Source of the DNA: Paeniglutamicibacter kerguelensis
Lineage (GTDB): Bacteria; Actinomycetota; Actinomycetes; Actinomycetales; Micrococcaceae
Reading direction: 5' to 3'
Length of the DNA: 64,000 bases
Assembly (NCBI RefSeq): GCF_017876535.1
Contig: NZ_JAGIOF010000004.1
Coordinates: 372,001 to 436,000, forward strand
The position numbers were made by a program, and so were the translations under genes. The notes below the pieces were generated by a model. That model was given only the letters and a program-made list of their open reading frames with translations. It was not told where the DNA came from and made no database searches. This document shows positions 7,687-16,246 of the stretch, in pieces. Numbering within the stretch: position 1 is the first letter of the stretch; each line of letters opens with the position of its first letter.

Positions 7687-10491
7687 GTGGCCAGCACGCG
7701 CTCACGCCAGCACAATGCAGTTCGACGGACGCGGAGTCCGTACTTAACCCGCACCGCAGGCGTGATCCTCGCAGTTGCAGCCCTGGCGTTCACAACGTCG
7801 TGCACGAATGACCCCGAGGGAATCGGGGCGCCCTCGCGCGTCCTTCAATCGGTCAATGTGTCACTTGCATCCGACGGTGCAATCGCCACCGTCAACGGGA
7901 CTGCCATCTCTGTTGATGATGCAACGGGGAACTCCTCCAGCGTCGACACCGCCTATGAACCGGACAAGGTGGCCAACGACCTCCCCGTCCGTGTGAGCAC
8001 CCAGTACCGCACGGCGGAGAAGACCGGCTCGAACCTCAATGATCTGGCCGGCTACAACGGCAGGGTCGAAATCGAACTGACCGTCGAAAACCTCACCGTG
8101 TCCTCGCAGGACTTGACCTTTGACGTGGCGGGGCAGTCGCGGACCGCGCCGACCCTCGTGGGCGCACCCATGAGCATCGCCGCCTCCACGGTCCTCCCCA
8201 ACGTTGCACCCAGCCGGATCATCGGCGAATCGGACGATGAAACCGCAGGCACCAACGGCATTGTCAGCGCCTCGCCCGAGGGTGAGACCATCATCCAGTG
8301 GGCCACGCTCCTGGCACCCCCGACCTCCGCTGCCAGCACCACGCTGCGTCTCGTCGCCGACGTCACCGACTTCGACACCCCGAGAATCGACCTTGCGGTG
8401 CAGCCCGGCATGTCCACCGACCTCTCCGTCGACGGCGTTCTGGACTCGGCATTCAACAGCAGCCCGACCTCGGAGCTCGCGCTCCAGCGCCGGACCATTG
8501 ACCTCATTGCGGACGTCAACGACGTGCTCGGCCGCGCCGGCGCCACCATCACGGACGTACGCACCAACCTCGAGAGCACGTCGAAGACCCTCGGCGTCAG
8601 CACCGCAGCGCACCTCAAGGAAAGCACCGACTCGCTCGCCGGAACCATGTCAGGCTTGAAGGACCAGCTCGGGTCGCTCAAGACCGACCTGGACGCTACG
8701 GTATCGGGCACCGAATCAACCACCATCGCGCAGTTGAGCCAAACCGTCGGCACCGTCGACGCCATGCTCGGTGACACCAAGGCGGCCCCGCCGCGTCCGG
8801 TGCTCAACGGCAGCGGCTGCTCCACGGTTGTCGCCCCGTCGGACAAGTCCTCCACCGTCTATTCGAGCCTGGTGCTCATGTCGGCCCAGCTCGACGGGTT
8901 TGCCCAGTCGACGGCAAGCTGCCGCGATGAGGTCGCCGATTCGCTGAAACGCACAGTCGGACCCGAGAAGCCGACTGCGGAAACCTGCACCGAACCTTCG
9001 ATGACTTGCGCGTTCTACGTCTCCTCGGTTTCCGTCGTTGGAGCGCTCGTCAGCCTCGTCCAGCAGGGCGACGAACTGGTCGCCGCCCTGAAACCGGAAA
9101 TCCTTGCGGGCGCACTGGCACGCCACGAAGATGTCTCCGCCGGCATCGACGAGTTGGCCGCCAAGCTGGACGAGCTGGACAAGACTGCGTCAGCGGACGA
9201 CGTCAACAAGGCAATCGGCACGCTCCGGACATCGATCAGCGAAGCCAGGACCCCGCTGAAAAGCCTGCGCACAGAGATCGACAAGACCCTGGAAGACCTG
9301 CAGGACAACTTCGATTCAATCCACGGGCTCGCCGCCAAAAACAGCAAGACGATCGGCGACAAGGGCACCCGCGGATCACTGGCCAAGCAAAACGCCAAAC
9401 TTGCCGACGACCTGTGCAAACTCGTTGAAGACAAGAAAATTGAACTCAAGGACGCCGAAAAGGTACTTCGCTACATGACCGATGTTCCGTGCGCCATCGA
9501 CGAAGAAACCGAGCCGGCCGGAGTCCCCGCATCCCTTGGGGAATTCCCCGCTCCGATGGACGAGCGCTTGCAGGATCAGGCGGCAGTCTGGGACGAGGTC
9601 GCGTCCCTGGCGGACATCTCTATCCCCGACGCCCCGGTGCACGCAGCCATCACGGATGCCGAAGCGAGCCTGAAGACTATCGGTGGCAAGGTCGACGACC
9701 TGGAAGATGCCGTGAAGGGCGACAACGGCAACGTCGGGAAGGGCATCGCCGAACTCAAGGCCCTGGCAGCGACCGCACAAGAGAACCGCGACGCGATGGG
9801 TGAAGGACTTCTGGCCCTCGAGAAGCAGCAGGACGATCTCGAGACCGGCATCAAGGATGCGCTGCGCAACACCACCGCAGAGGCGGCTTCGGACATCACC
9901 GATCTCATCGACAGCCAGATCCGGGTGGTAGCCGATCAGGCAGCCCAGGGCACAACAGCCGTGGTCGATTCCTTCGACCGCTCCGTCGCCGGCCTGGCCA
10001 CCACGGCAGCGGACGTGGCGGAGGGCGCCAAGGAAACCGTGGACGCCCAGCACAAGGCACTTGCCAAGGAGGGCGACGCGCTGGCCACCACGATCAGCGC
10101 ACAGACGGCGACCTCCCTTGAGGGGATCGAGCAGAGCACCTCCGCCTCGACCCGCGATGTCGAGGGCGCCTCGACCCTTCTGGCGGCGGACCTCAACAAG
10201 GTCATGCTCGACCTCGGGGATCGCACGGTGAACGGTTCGGGCCTGCTCGGCTCGATGGCCACCAGCGCCGCCAAGGCCGACACCGCCGACTACCAGCTGG
10301 CGCTGGCCACCCAAAACGCACAGGGCTACGCGAACATCCGCGCCGAGGACGTTGCCGGGATCCTGCAGCGCCAGGCGCAGTTCAAGGCCTCGCTCGAGGC
10401 CGCAACCACCCTGCCGAGCTTCCACCTCGAGGTCCCCTCCGGAGCCGCGTCGCAGACGCTCTACGCCTTCCGGATCGGAGCCCAGAAGTGA
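7687..10491 (+). CDS. Large coiled-coil lipoprotein associated with the type VII-like locus
   Basis: The start is GTG 7687, preceded by AGGGG at a good spacing; an in-frame ATG at 7519 would add 56 residues without a ribosome site. The 934-residue product begins with a basic N-region, a hydrophobic helix and a lipobox-like A-F-T-T-S-C. It should be exported and lipid-anchored outside the membrane. The first 270 residues look like a beta-rich domain. The remaining 600 residues are rich in Ala, Leu, Asp, Lys and Glu with heptad-like spacing, suggesting long coiled coils, with repeated 'LKALAATAQENRDA'-type segments. There is no C-terminal membrane segment. It overlaps the next gene by GTGA. The topology recalls EsaA or EsxA-partner stalk proteins of Firmicutes type VII systems, but no homology is evident by eye. 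Confidence 0.75.
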   Translation: MASTRSRQHNAVRRTRSPYLTRTAGVILAVAALAFTTSCTNDPEGIGAPSRVLQSVNVSLASDGAIATVNGTAISVDDATGNSSSVDTAYEPDKVANDLPVRVSTQYRTAEKTGSNLNDLAGYNGRVEIELTVENLTVSSQDLTFDVAGQSRTAPTLVGAPMSIAASTVLPNVAPSRIIGESDDETAGTNGIVSASPEGETIIQWATLLAPPTSAASTTLRLVADVTDFDTPRIDLAVQPGMSTDLSVDGVLDSAFNSSPTSELALQRRTIDLIADVNDVLGRAGATITDVRTNLESTSKTLGVSTAAHLKESTDSLAGTMSGLKDQLGSLKTDLDATVSGTESTTIAQLSQTVGTVDAMLGDTKAAPPRPVLNGSGCSTVVAPSDKSSTVYSSLVLMSAQLDGFAQSTASCRDEVADSLKRTVGPEKPTAETCTEPSMTCAFYVSSVSVVGALVSLVQQGDELVAALKPEILAGALARHEDVSAGIDELAAKLDELDKTASADDVNKAIGTLRTSISEARTPLKSLRTEIDKTLEDLQDNFDSIHGLAAKNSKTIGDKGTRGSLAKQNAKLADDLCKLVEDKKIELKDAEKVLRYMTDVPCAIDEETEPAGVPASLGEFPAPMDERLQDQAAVWDEVASLADISIPDAPVHAAITDAEASLKTIGGKVDDLEDAVKGDNGNVGKGIAELKALAATAQENRDAMGEGLLALEKQQDDLETGIKDALRNTTAEAASDITDLIDSQIRVVADQAAQGTTAVVDSFDRSVAGLATTAADVAEGAKETVDAQHKALAKEGDALATTISAQTATSLEGIEQSTSASTRDVEGASTLLAADLNKVMLDLGDRTVNGSGLLGSMATSAAKADTADYQLALATQNAQGYANIRAEDVAGILQRQAQFKASLEAATTLPSFHLEVPSGAASQTLYAFRIGAQK

Positions 10492-11828
10492 ACCGCCGCA
10501 AGGCCGTGACCCTGGGCGCGGGTGCCGTCGTTGCGATCGCTGCAATCATTGCGCTGGTCGTCTTCGTCGTGCGTCCCGGCGCGCCCACGCCGGCCGATCC
10601 GGTGGCAACCACCATCCCGGTGGCACTGTCCGCCAAGGACGTTCCCGCCGACACGCTCATCGGGGTCGTGGTGACGCTCGGCGCGGAAACCGGTGACGGC
10701 GCGCAATGGAAGGACGCGGCGCAGGGAGCCGCCGTCGCCGCACGCCGCTTTGACATGGGCGGCACGCCGATCGCCATCGCCACGCGCAACGACAAGGGCA
10801 CCGTCGACGGTGCCCGCGCGGCCGTGGAGGAACTCATCGCGGAAGGCGTCGCGGGAATCGTCGTGGCAACCGACGGCAAGCACGTCAGTGGCGCCCTCGA
10901 GGCGGCAACCGACGCGGGCATGCCACTGATCCTGCCCTACCTCTCCGGGGATCTCGAGACCTCGGCCAAGGCCTGGAGCATCGCGCCGACCCCCGCCCAG
11001 ATGTCCGCCGCGCTCACCACCGCGCTTGCGCAGTCGGAGCGGACCCTGTTGATCGATGCCGGCGGCGGCTCCCCCGACGGTGTCCGCGTCGCTTCAACCT
11101 TGGAAGTCGCCCCGGGTGGCGACGCCGCCGCGGTTGCCGCGGAGGCCGCCCGCCTCACCGGCACGCCGTCCACCAAGGACGGCAAGGACGGCAAGCCGGC
11201 AAAGCCCGTGAAGAACCCCGCCGACGCGATCCTGCTCAGCGGCACCGCCTGGCAGCAGGGAATCGCGGTCCAGGCCCTGCAATCGGCCAACGTCACGGTT
11301 CCGATCGTGTTGACCCCCGGGGCGACAAGCCCCGTGTTCGCCGTTTCCCTGCAGAAGGCCGGCGGCACGCTTTCGGGCCGGCTGCTCACCGTGGGAGCCG
11401 ACACCGGCGACGCGGTGGCCCTGCGCTCGGACGCCTCGGGCCGCGGAATGTCGGCCTTCCTGGCCGGGCTCCGCGTGCTCGCCAGCGATCCGCAGGCCCA
11501 GAACCTCACCGGCGACAGGGAGTTCGCGGCAGTGGCAGGGTCCGCCGATTCGCGCAGCCATGATGCAATAGTTGCACTGGTGCGCGCCGCATCGGCGGCG
11601 GGCAGCAACGACCCGAAGCTGGTGGGCGCCGCGCTCGAAACCCTGAAGGTCGGCCCCGCCGACGGGATCGCCGGCCCCGTGCTGGACTTTTCCAGGCGCG
11701 AGGCGCTGACCGGCGAGCCGGTCCAGCTGAACAGCTCGCTGCAGGACCTCGGGTTGCGACCGGCCACCGAAAACAAGGCCAGCGTCTCCACAACGGCCAC
11801 CTGGTTCGCGGGAAACCCGTCCAGCTGA
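10488..11828 (+). CDS. Membrane-anchored periplasmic-binding-protein-like (type 1 fold) protein
   Basis: The 446-residue product starts at GTG 10488, overlapping the stop of the lipoprotein gene (GTGA), so the two are translationally coupled. Residues 6-28 form one hydrophobic helix with no lipobox, giving an N-in anchor. The rest shows the pattern of Leu/Ile/Val-type periplasmic binding proteins: an early G-V-V-x-x-L-G segment, 'AAQGAAVAARRF', an 'EGVAGIVVATDG' strand-loop and alternating Rossmann-like units. No permease or ABC ATPase gene is nearby, so nutrient uptake is unlikely. It may be an envelope sensor or scaffold of the secretion apparatus, which is inference. The ATPase gene follows after 55 nt. 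Confidence 0.7.
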   Translation: MNRRKAVTLGAGAVVAIAAIIALVVFVVRPGAPTPADPVATTIPVALSAKDVPADTLIGVVVTLGAETGDGAQWKDAAQGAAVAARRFDMGGTPIAIATRNDKGTVDGARAAVEELIAEGVAGIVVATDGKHVSGALEAATDAGMPLILPYLSGDLETSAKAWSIAPTPAQMSAALTTALAQSERTLLIDAGGGSPDGVRVASTLEVAPGGDAAAVAAEAARLTGTPSTKDGKDGKPAKPVKNPADAILLSGTAWQQGIAVQALQSANVTVPIVLTPGATSPVFAVSLQKAGGTLSGRLLTVGADTGDAVALRSDASGRGMSAFLAGLRVLASDPQAQNLTGDREFAAVAGSADSRSHDAIVALVRAASAAGSNDPKLVGAALETLKVGPADGIAGPVLDFSRREALTGEPVQLNSSLQDLGLRPATENKASVSTTATWFAGNPSS

Positions 11829-11883
11829 CCTTGGCCTTCACTGGCCACGCGCGCCGCGCGAACTTCGACGAAAGGAGCGCGCG

Positions 11884-14800
11884 GTGCGCGTGCTGATCCA
11901 GCTGGGCGACCAGCGATTTGACCGGGAGATCGAAAGCCACGCTCCCGCCACGACGCTGGGCCAGCTGCTGGCCGCAGCCGGCGCCCCGCTGCCCGCGGCC
12001 GGAACCACCCTGTACGTCGACGAGACCGCCGCGCATGCCGACACCCCGCTGGGCGAGCTGCTGTTGCTGGAGGGAAGCAGCATTTCGCTGTCCCCCGTCG
12101 AGCCGCCTCACGCGCTGCGGCAGTGGAGCGTCACGGTCTCCGGAGGCCTCGAGGCCGGGGCCGTCCACCCGATTCCGGCCCACCGGCCGCTGGTCATCGG
12201 CCGTTCCCCCCAGGCGGACGTGGTGCTGGGCACCGAAAGCGCTTCCTGGAACCATGCCAGCATCGAGCTGGAGGGCGAGGGCATCCGCATTCGCGACGCC
12301 CAATCAACCAACGGCACGCTGCTCGACGGGGTTCCTGTCGACATGGACGGAACCCTTGCCACGGCCCCCGGCACCCTGGTGATCGGCGGGACCACGCTGC
12401 TGGTGCGCCCGGTCGTGCCCGAGAGCCGGGCGCCTAAGCCCGGGTCGCTGAACAACCTCACGCCCGCGGGAACCGCCCCCTTCAACAGGCCGCCGCGTCC
12501 CGGATGGCCGCCGGCCGCGGATCCGGTGGGGGCCCCGACCCGCAAGGACGTCCCGCCGGCCTCCAAGTTCAGCTTCATCACGGTGCTGGCCCCGCTGGTG
12601 CTCGCCGGCGCCATGGTGATGATCCTGGGCGACGCCCGCTTTGCCATGTTTGCCGCGCTGAGCCCGGTGATGGCGATCGGCATGTGGTTCGAGCAGAAAC
12701 ACCGGCGGGCCAGGAACCTCAAGGAAGAGGAGGCCCGCTTCGAGTCGGCGATCGACGATTTCGCCGCCGACGTCGCGGAGGCCGCCGCGGCCGAGGTCGA
12801 CCGCCGGCGCACCGAGATCCCCGACCCCGCCACGGTGCTGCGCCGGGCCGCGATGCCCACCACCCTGCTGTGGCAGCGGCGGGCCGGCACCGAGGGATTC
12901 TTGGCGCTCAACGCGGGAGTCGGGGACGTGCCGTGGCGCCCGGAACTGGACGACCGGGCCGGCACCACACTCGACGGCCGGGTGCGCGAGGTGCTCGAGG
13001 CGAGCGTGCTGCCCGCGGCCCCCGTGCTCGTGGACCTGGGCAATGCGGGCGTGGTGGGCATCGTCGGCAACCGGGAGGCCGCCCTGGCGGTGGCCCGCAG
13101 CCTTGTCGCCCAGGCGACGGTGCACGCCGGACCCGCCGACCTCACGCTGGGCGTCTTCTGCGATGCCGGGCGAGCCGCCGAATGGGCGTGGACCTCCTGG
13201 CTGCCGCACACCCGGCAGCCGGGCTCGAGCACCGGGGAACGCTGGGTCTCCGATGACCGGACACGCAGTTCCGCGATGCTGCGCACCCTGCGCGAGAACA
13301 TCGACGGGCACCCGACGCCCGCGGTGCTGCTGGTGCTCGACTCGGAGGTCCTCACCGAGGGCCGCGACGCACCGGCCCGTGCACTGCTGGGCCACGGACG
13401 AACCCCCGAGGGCAGCTCGGCACACGCAACAATCCAGCGCGTCGGAGTCTCCGGCATCGTCATCGCCGGCTCCGAGGAGCAGCTTCCGGCCTCCTGCACC
13501 ACGGTGATCCACCTGGGCGAGGATGCAGCCGCAACCGTGCACGAACCGGGCGACCTGTCCCACGTCGACGACGTGGTGGTTGCCGGCATCGGCCCGGGCC
13601 TTGCCGAACGCTGCGCCATGGACCTGGCCCGCTTCGAGGACCCGGAGCTCACCGTGCCCGGCGCGGCCCTGCCGCCGCTGGTCAGGCTCCCGGACCTGCT
13701 GGGCCTGGGCACGCCGGACGGTGCGTCGATCCGCTCGCTGTGGTCCTCCGCCAGGGGTTTCTCCACCCCGATCGGCACCTCCGAGTCCGGCCCGCTGACC
13801 CTGGACCTGGTGGCCGACGGCCCGCACGGCCTGGTCGGAGGCACCACGGGCTCGGGCAAGAGCGAGTTCCTGCGTTCCCTGGTCGCCGGCCTCGCGGCCC
13901 GCAACGACCCGACCCGGCTGAACTTCATCCTCATCGACTTCAAGGGCGGCGCCGCGTTCCAGGCTTGCGAACGCCTGCCGCACACCATCGGCACCATCTC
14001 CAACCTCGACGAACAGCTGGCCGACCGGGCGCTGCGCTCGCTCGAGGCGGAGATGCAGCGCCGCCAGCGGGTCTTTGCCGCGGCGGGCGAGGACATCGAC
14101 AACCTCGACGCCTACCTGGCCACCAACCCGGCCGAACCCATGCCGCGCCTGTTGCTGGTGGTGGACGAGTTCGCGATGCTCGCCAAGGACTTCCCCGAGG
14201 TGCTCTCCTCGCTGGTGTCCGTCGCCGCGGTGGGCCGCACGCTCGGCGTGCACATGATCCTGGCGACCCAGCGCCCGGCCGGCGTCGTGAACGACGACAT
14301 CCTGGCCAACACCAACCTGCGGGTGGCACTGCGTGTGCAGAGCCGCGACGATTCCGCCAACGTGATCGGGGTGCCTGCCGCGGCCGGGATCGGGCGTGCC
14401 CAGACCGGTCGCGCCTTCATCAAGCTGGGCCAGGACGACATCACCCCGGTGCAGACGGCCCTCGTCACGGGCCGCGCCTCCCACCAGGAGGCCAGCGCGC
14501 TGGAGTTGCTGGAGGTCGGCCCGCTGGGCATGCCCGTGCAGCGCCGCCGCGCGGCCCGCGGACCCGAGTCCGACGTCAGCGACCTCGACCTGCTCATCGA
14601 CGCCATCCGCGAGGCCCACGCGGACGCCGGTTTCGGCGCCCCGCGGCGCATCTGGCCGGAGGCCCTCGGTGCGCGCGTGGACCTCGCCGGCTTCGCCGCG
14701 GAGGCCGATGCCGACGCGGAAACCCCCGCGACGGCCGGGCAGCCGGACGCCAACCGGCCGGGCGTCGGTGGCGTGCACGGCAGCACCATCCGGGTGGCGC

Positions 14801-16200
14801 TGGCCGACGAGCCCGAGCTGCAGCGGCAATCCGCCGCCGGCTGGGACCTGGCCCAGGGAAACCTCATGCTGCTGGGCATCACCGGAAGCGGCACCAGCAC
14901 CACGCTGGCCTCGATCGCGCTGGCCATCACCGCGGAAACCAGCCCGGACGCGCTCGACCTGCTGGTGCTGGACCTGGGCTCGCGCGCCCTCGCCCCGCTC
15001 GCGGACCTGCCGCACACCCTCGCCTACGTCGGCTCCGGCCCCGGGGCGGCGGAACAGCAAGCCAGGTTCCTGCGGCACCTGCGCACCGAGCTGGACAAGC
15101 GCCGCGCCGATCAGGCCGACAGGCGTCCGACCCTGGTATTGATCGACGGCCTGGCCACGTTGCGCGACGAGTTCCAGGACTACGACGGTCTGGCCCTGCT
15201 CGATGCCCTCTACCGGGCCTACGCGGACGGCCCGGCCCTGAACCTCTGGTTCGCCGTGTCCACCACCCGCGCCAAGGCGGTGCCCTCTGCCATGGACGAG
15301 GTCACCACCCAGAAGTGGCTCTACCGGCTGGCCGACCCCTACGACTACTCGGCGCTGGGGGTCCGCGGGCAGAACATCCCCGCGCCCGTGCCGGGCAGGT
15401 GCGTCGATGCCGGAACACTGCGCCAGATGCACATCGCCTCCCCGGCCACGGACCTGCCCGCCGCGGTGGGCCGCGTCGCGGCGCGCTGGCCGCTGGGCGC
15501 CGAAAAGGCGGCAGCCATCGGACGCCTTCCCGAGGACCTCGGCGTGGGCGAGGTCGGCGCCGTTGCCACGCTGGGCGCCGAACCGTGGCACCTTCCCGTG
15601 GGCCTGCGCGAGGAGGACCTGGCCCCGGCCCTGCTGGAGGTCTACGAGGGCGAACACGTGCTCATCGCCGGGCCCGCCCGCAGCGGAAAGTCGACGCTGC
15701 TGCTGGCCCTGGTCGAATCCCTGCGCGCGGCCTCGGCGGCGGGGAACCCCGTGGCCATCTGGGGCGCCTGCGACAGGCGGTCGCCGCTGGCCGGCGCGGA
15801 CCTCGACCGGTTGGCGGTCGGCCCCGAGGACCTGCCGGCACTGCTGGCGGGCATCAGGCTGGAACGCGGCCCGGTGGTGCTGCTGGTCGACGACGCCGAA
15901 CGCTTCGAGGACTCCGACCAGTCGCTGGCCGGCCTGCTGGCCAGCGGAAACGGGCAGCTGCGCGTCATCGCCGCGGGTCGCTCGGCGGACCTGCGCGGAC
16001 TGTACGCGCACTGGACCAAGACCGTGCGCAAGTCCCGCTGCGGCGTGCTGCTGCAGCCCGACGTCGACTACGACGGGGAGCTGCTGGGCATCACGCTGCC
16101 GCGCCGCGCGCCGGTGGCTGTCACCCCGGGACGCGGCTACCTGTGCGTCGGCGGCGCGGGCGCCTTCGTCCAGACCATGAGCCCGGAGATCGACAAGTAG
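11884..16200 (+). CDS. FHA-FtsK/SpoIIIE multi-ATPase-domain protein, EccC/EssC-like type VII secretion motor
   Basis: The start is GTG 11884 with AAAGGAG upstream. Of 1438 residues, 1-75 form a small N-terminal domain and about 100-180 an FHA domain (VIGR ... STNGT). Two adjacent membrane segments lie near 229-270, followed by a linker domain and three FtsK-type modules. Module 1 has Walker A GGTTGSGKS (652-660) and a LLLVVDEF Walker B. Module 2 has GITGSGTS (998-1005), where Thr1004 replaces the essential lysine. Module 3 has GPARSGKS (1263-1270) and VVLLVDD. This order (FHA, two TM, three ATPase domains) is diagnostic of EssC/EccC coupling ATPases that recruit WXG100 substrates. The neighbouring Ser/Thr kinase could provide phospho-ligands for the FHA domain. 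Confidence 0.93.
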   Translation: MRVLIQLGDQRFDREIESHAPATTLGQLLAAAGAPLPAAGTTLYVDETAAHADTPLGELLLLEGSSISLSPVEPPHALRQWSVTVSGGLEAGAVHPIPAHRPLVIGRSPQADVVLGTESASWNHASIELEGEGIRIRDAQSTNGTLLDGVPVDMDGTLATAPGTLVIGGTTLLVRPVVPESRAPKPGSLNNLTPAGTAPFNRPPRPGWPPAADPVGAPTRKDVPPASKFSFITVLAPLVLAGAMVMILGDARFAMFAALSPVMAIGMWFEQKHRRARNLKEEEARFESAIDDFAADVAEAAAAEVDRRRTEIPDPATVLRRAAMPTTLLWQRRAGTEGFLALNAGVGDVPWRPELDDRAGTTLDGRVREVLEASVLPAAPVLVDLGNAGVVGIVGNREAALAVARSLVAQATVHAGPADLTLGVFCDAGRAAEWAWTSWLPHTRQPGSSTGERWVSDDRTRSSAMLRTLRENIDGHPTPAVLLVLDSEVLTEGRDAPARALLGHGRTPEGSSAHATIQRVGVSGIVIAGSEEQLPASCTTVIHLGEDAAATVHEPGDLSHVDDVVVAGIGPGLAERCAMDLARFEDPELTVPGAALPPLVRLPDLLGLGTPDGASIRSLWSSARGFSTPIGTSESGPLTLDLVADGPHGLVGGTTGSGKSEFLRSLVAGLAARNDPTRLNFILIDFKGGAAFQACERLPHTIGTISNLDEQLADRALRSLEAEMQRRQRVFAAAGEDIDNLDAYLATNPAEPMPRLLLVVDEFAMLAKDFPEVLSSLVSVAAVGRTLGVHMILATQRPAGVVNDDILANTNLRVALRVQSRDDSANVIGVPAAAGIGRAQTGRAFIKLGQDDITPVQTALVTGRASHQEASALELLEVGPLGMPVQRRRAARGPESDVSDLDLLIDAIREAHADAGFGAPRRIWPEALGARVDLAGFAAEADADAETPATAGQPDANRPGVGGVHGSTIRVALADEPELQRQSAAGWDLAQGNLMLLGITGSGTSTTLASIALAITAETSPDALDLLVLDLGSRALAPLADLPHTLAYVGSGPGAAEQQARFLRHLRTELDKRRADQADRRPTLVLIDGLATLRDEFQDYDGLALLDALYRAYADGPALNLWFAVSTTRAKAVPSAMDEVTTQKWLYRLADPYDYSALGVRGQNIPAPVPGRCVDAGTLRQMHIASPATDLPAAVGRVAARWPLGAEKAAAIGRLPEDLGVGEVGAVATLGAEPWHLPVGLREEDLAPALLEVYEGEHVLIAGPARSGKSTLLLALVESLRAASAAGNPVAIWGACDRRSPLAGADLDRLAVGPEDLPALLAGIRLERGPVVLLVDDAERFEDSDQSLAGLLASGNGQLRVIAAGRSADLRGLYAHWTKTVRKSRCGVLLQPDVDYDGELLGITLPRRAPVAVTPGRGYLCVGGAGAFVQTMSPEIDK

Positions 16201-16246
16201 CTGACTGCAGGGCCCGGCGCCGACCTGGCTCTGGCCCCTACCGCAC

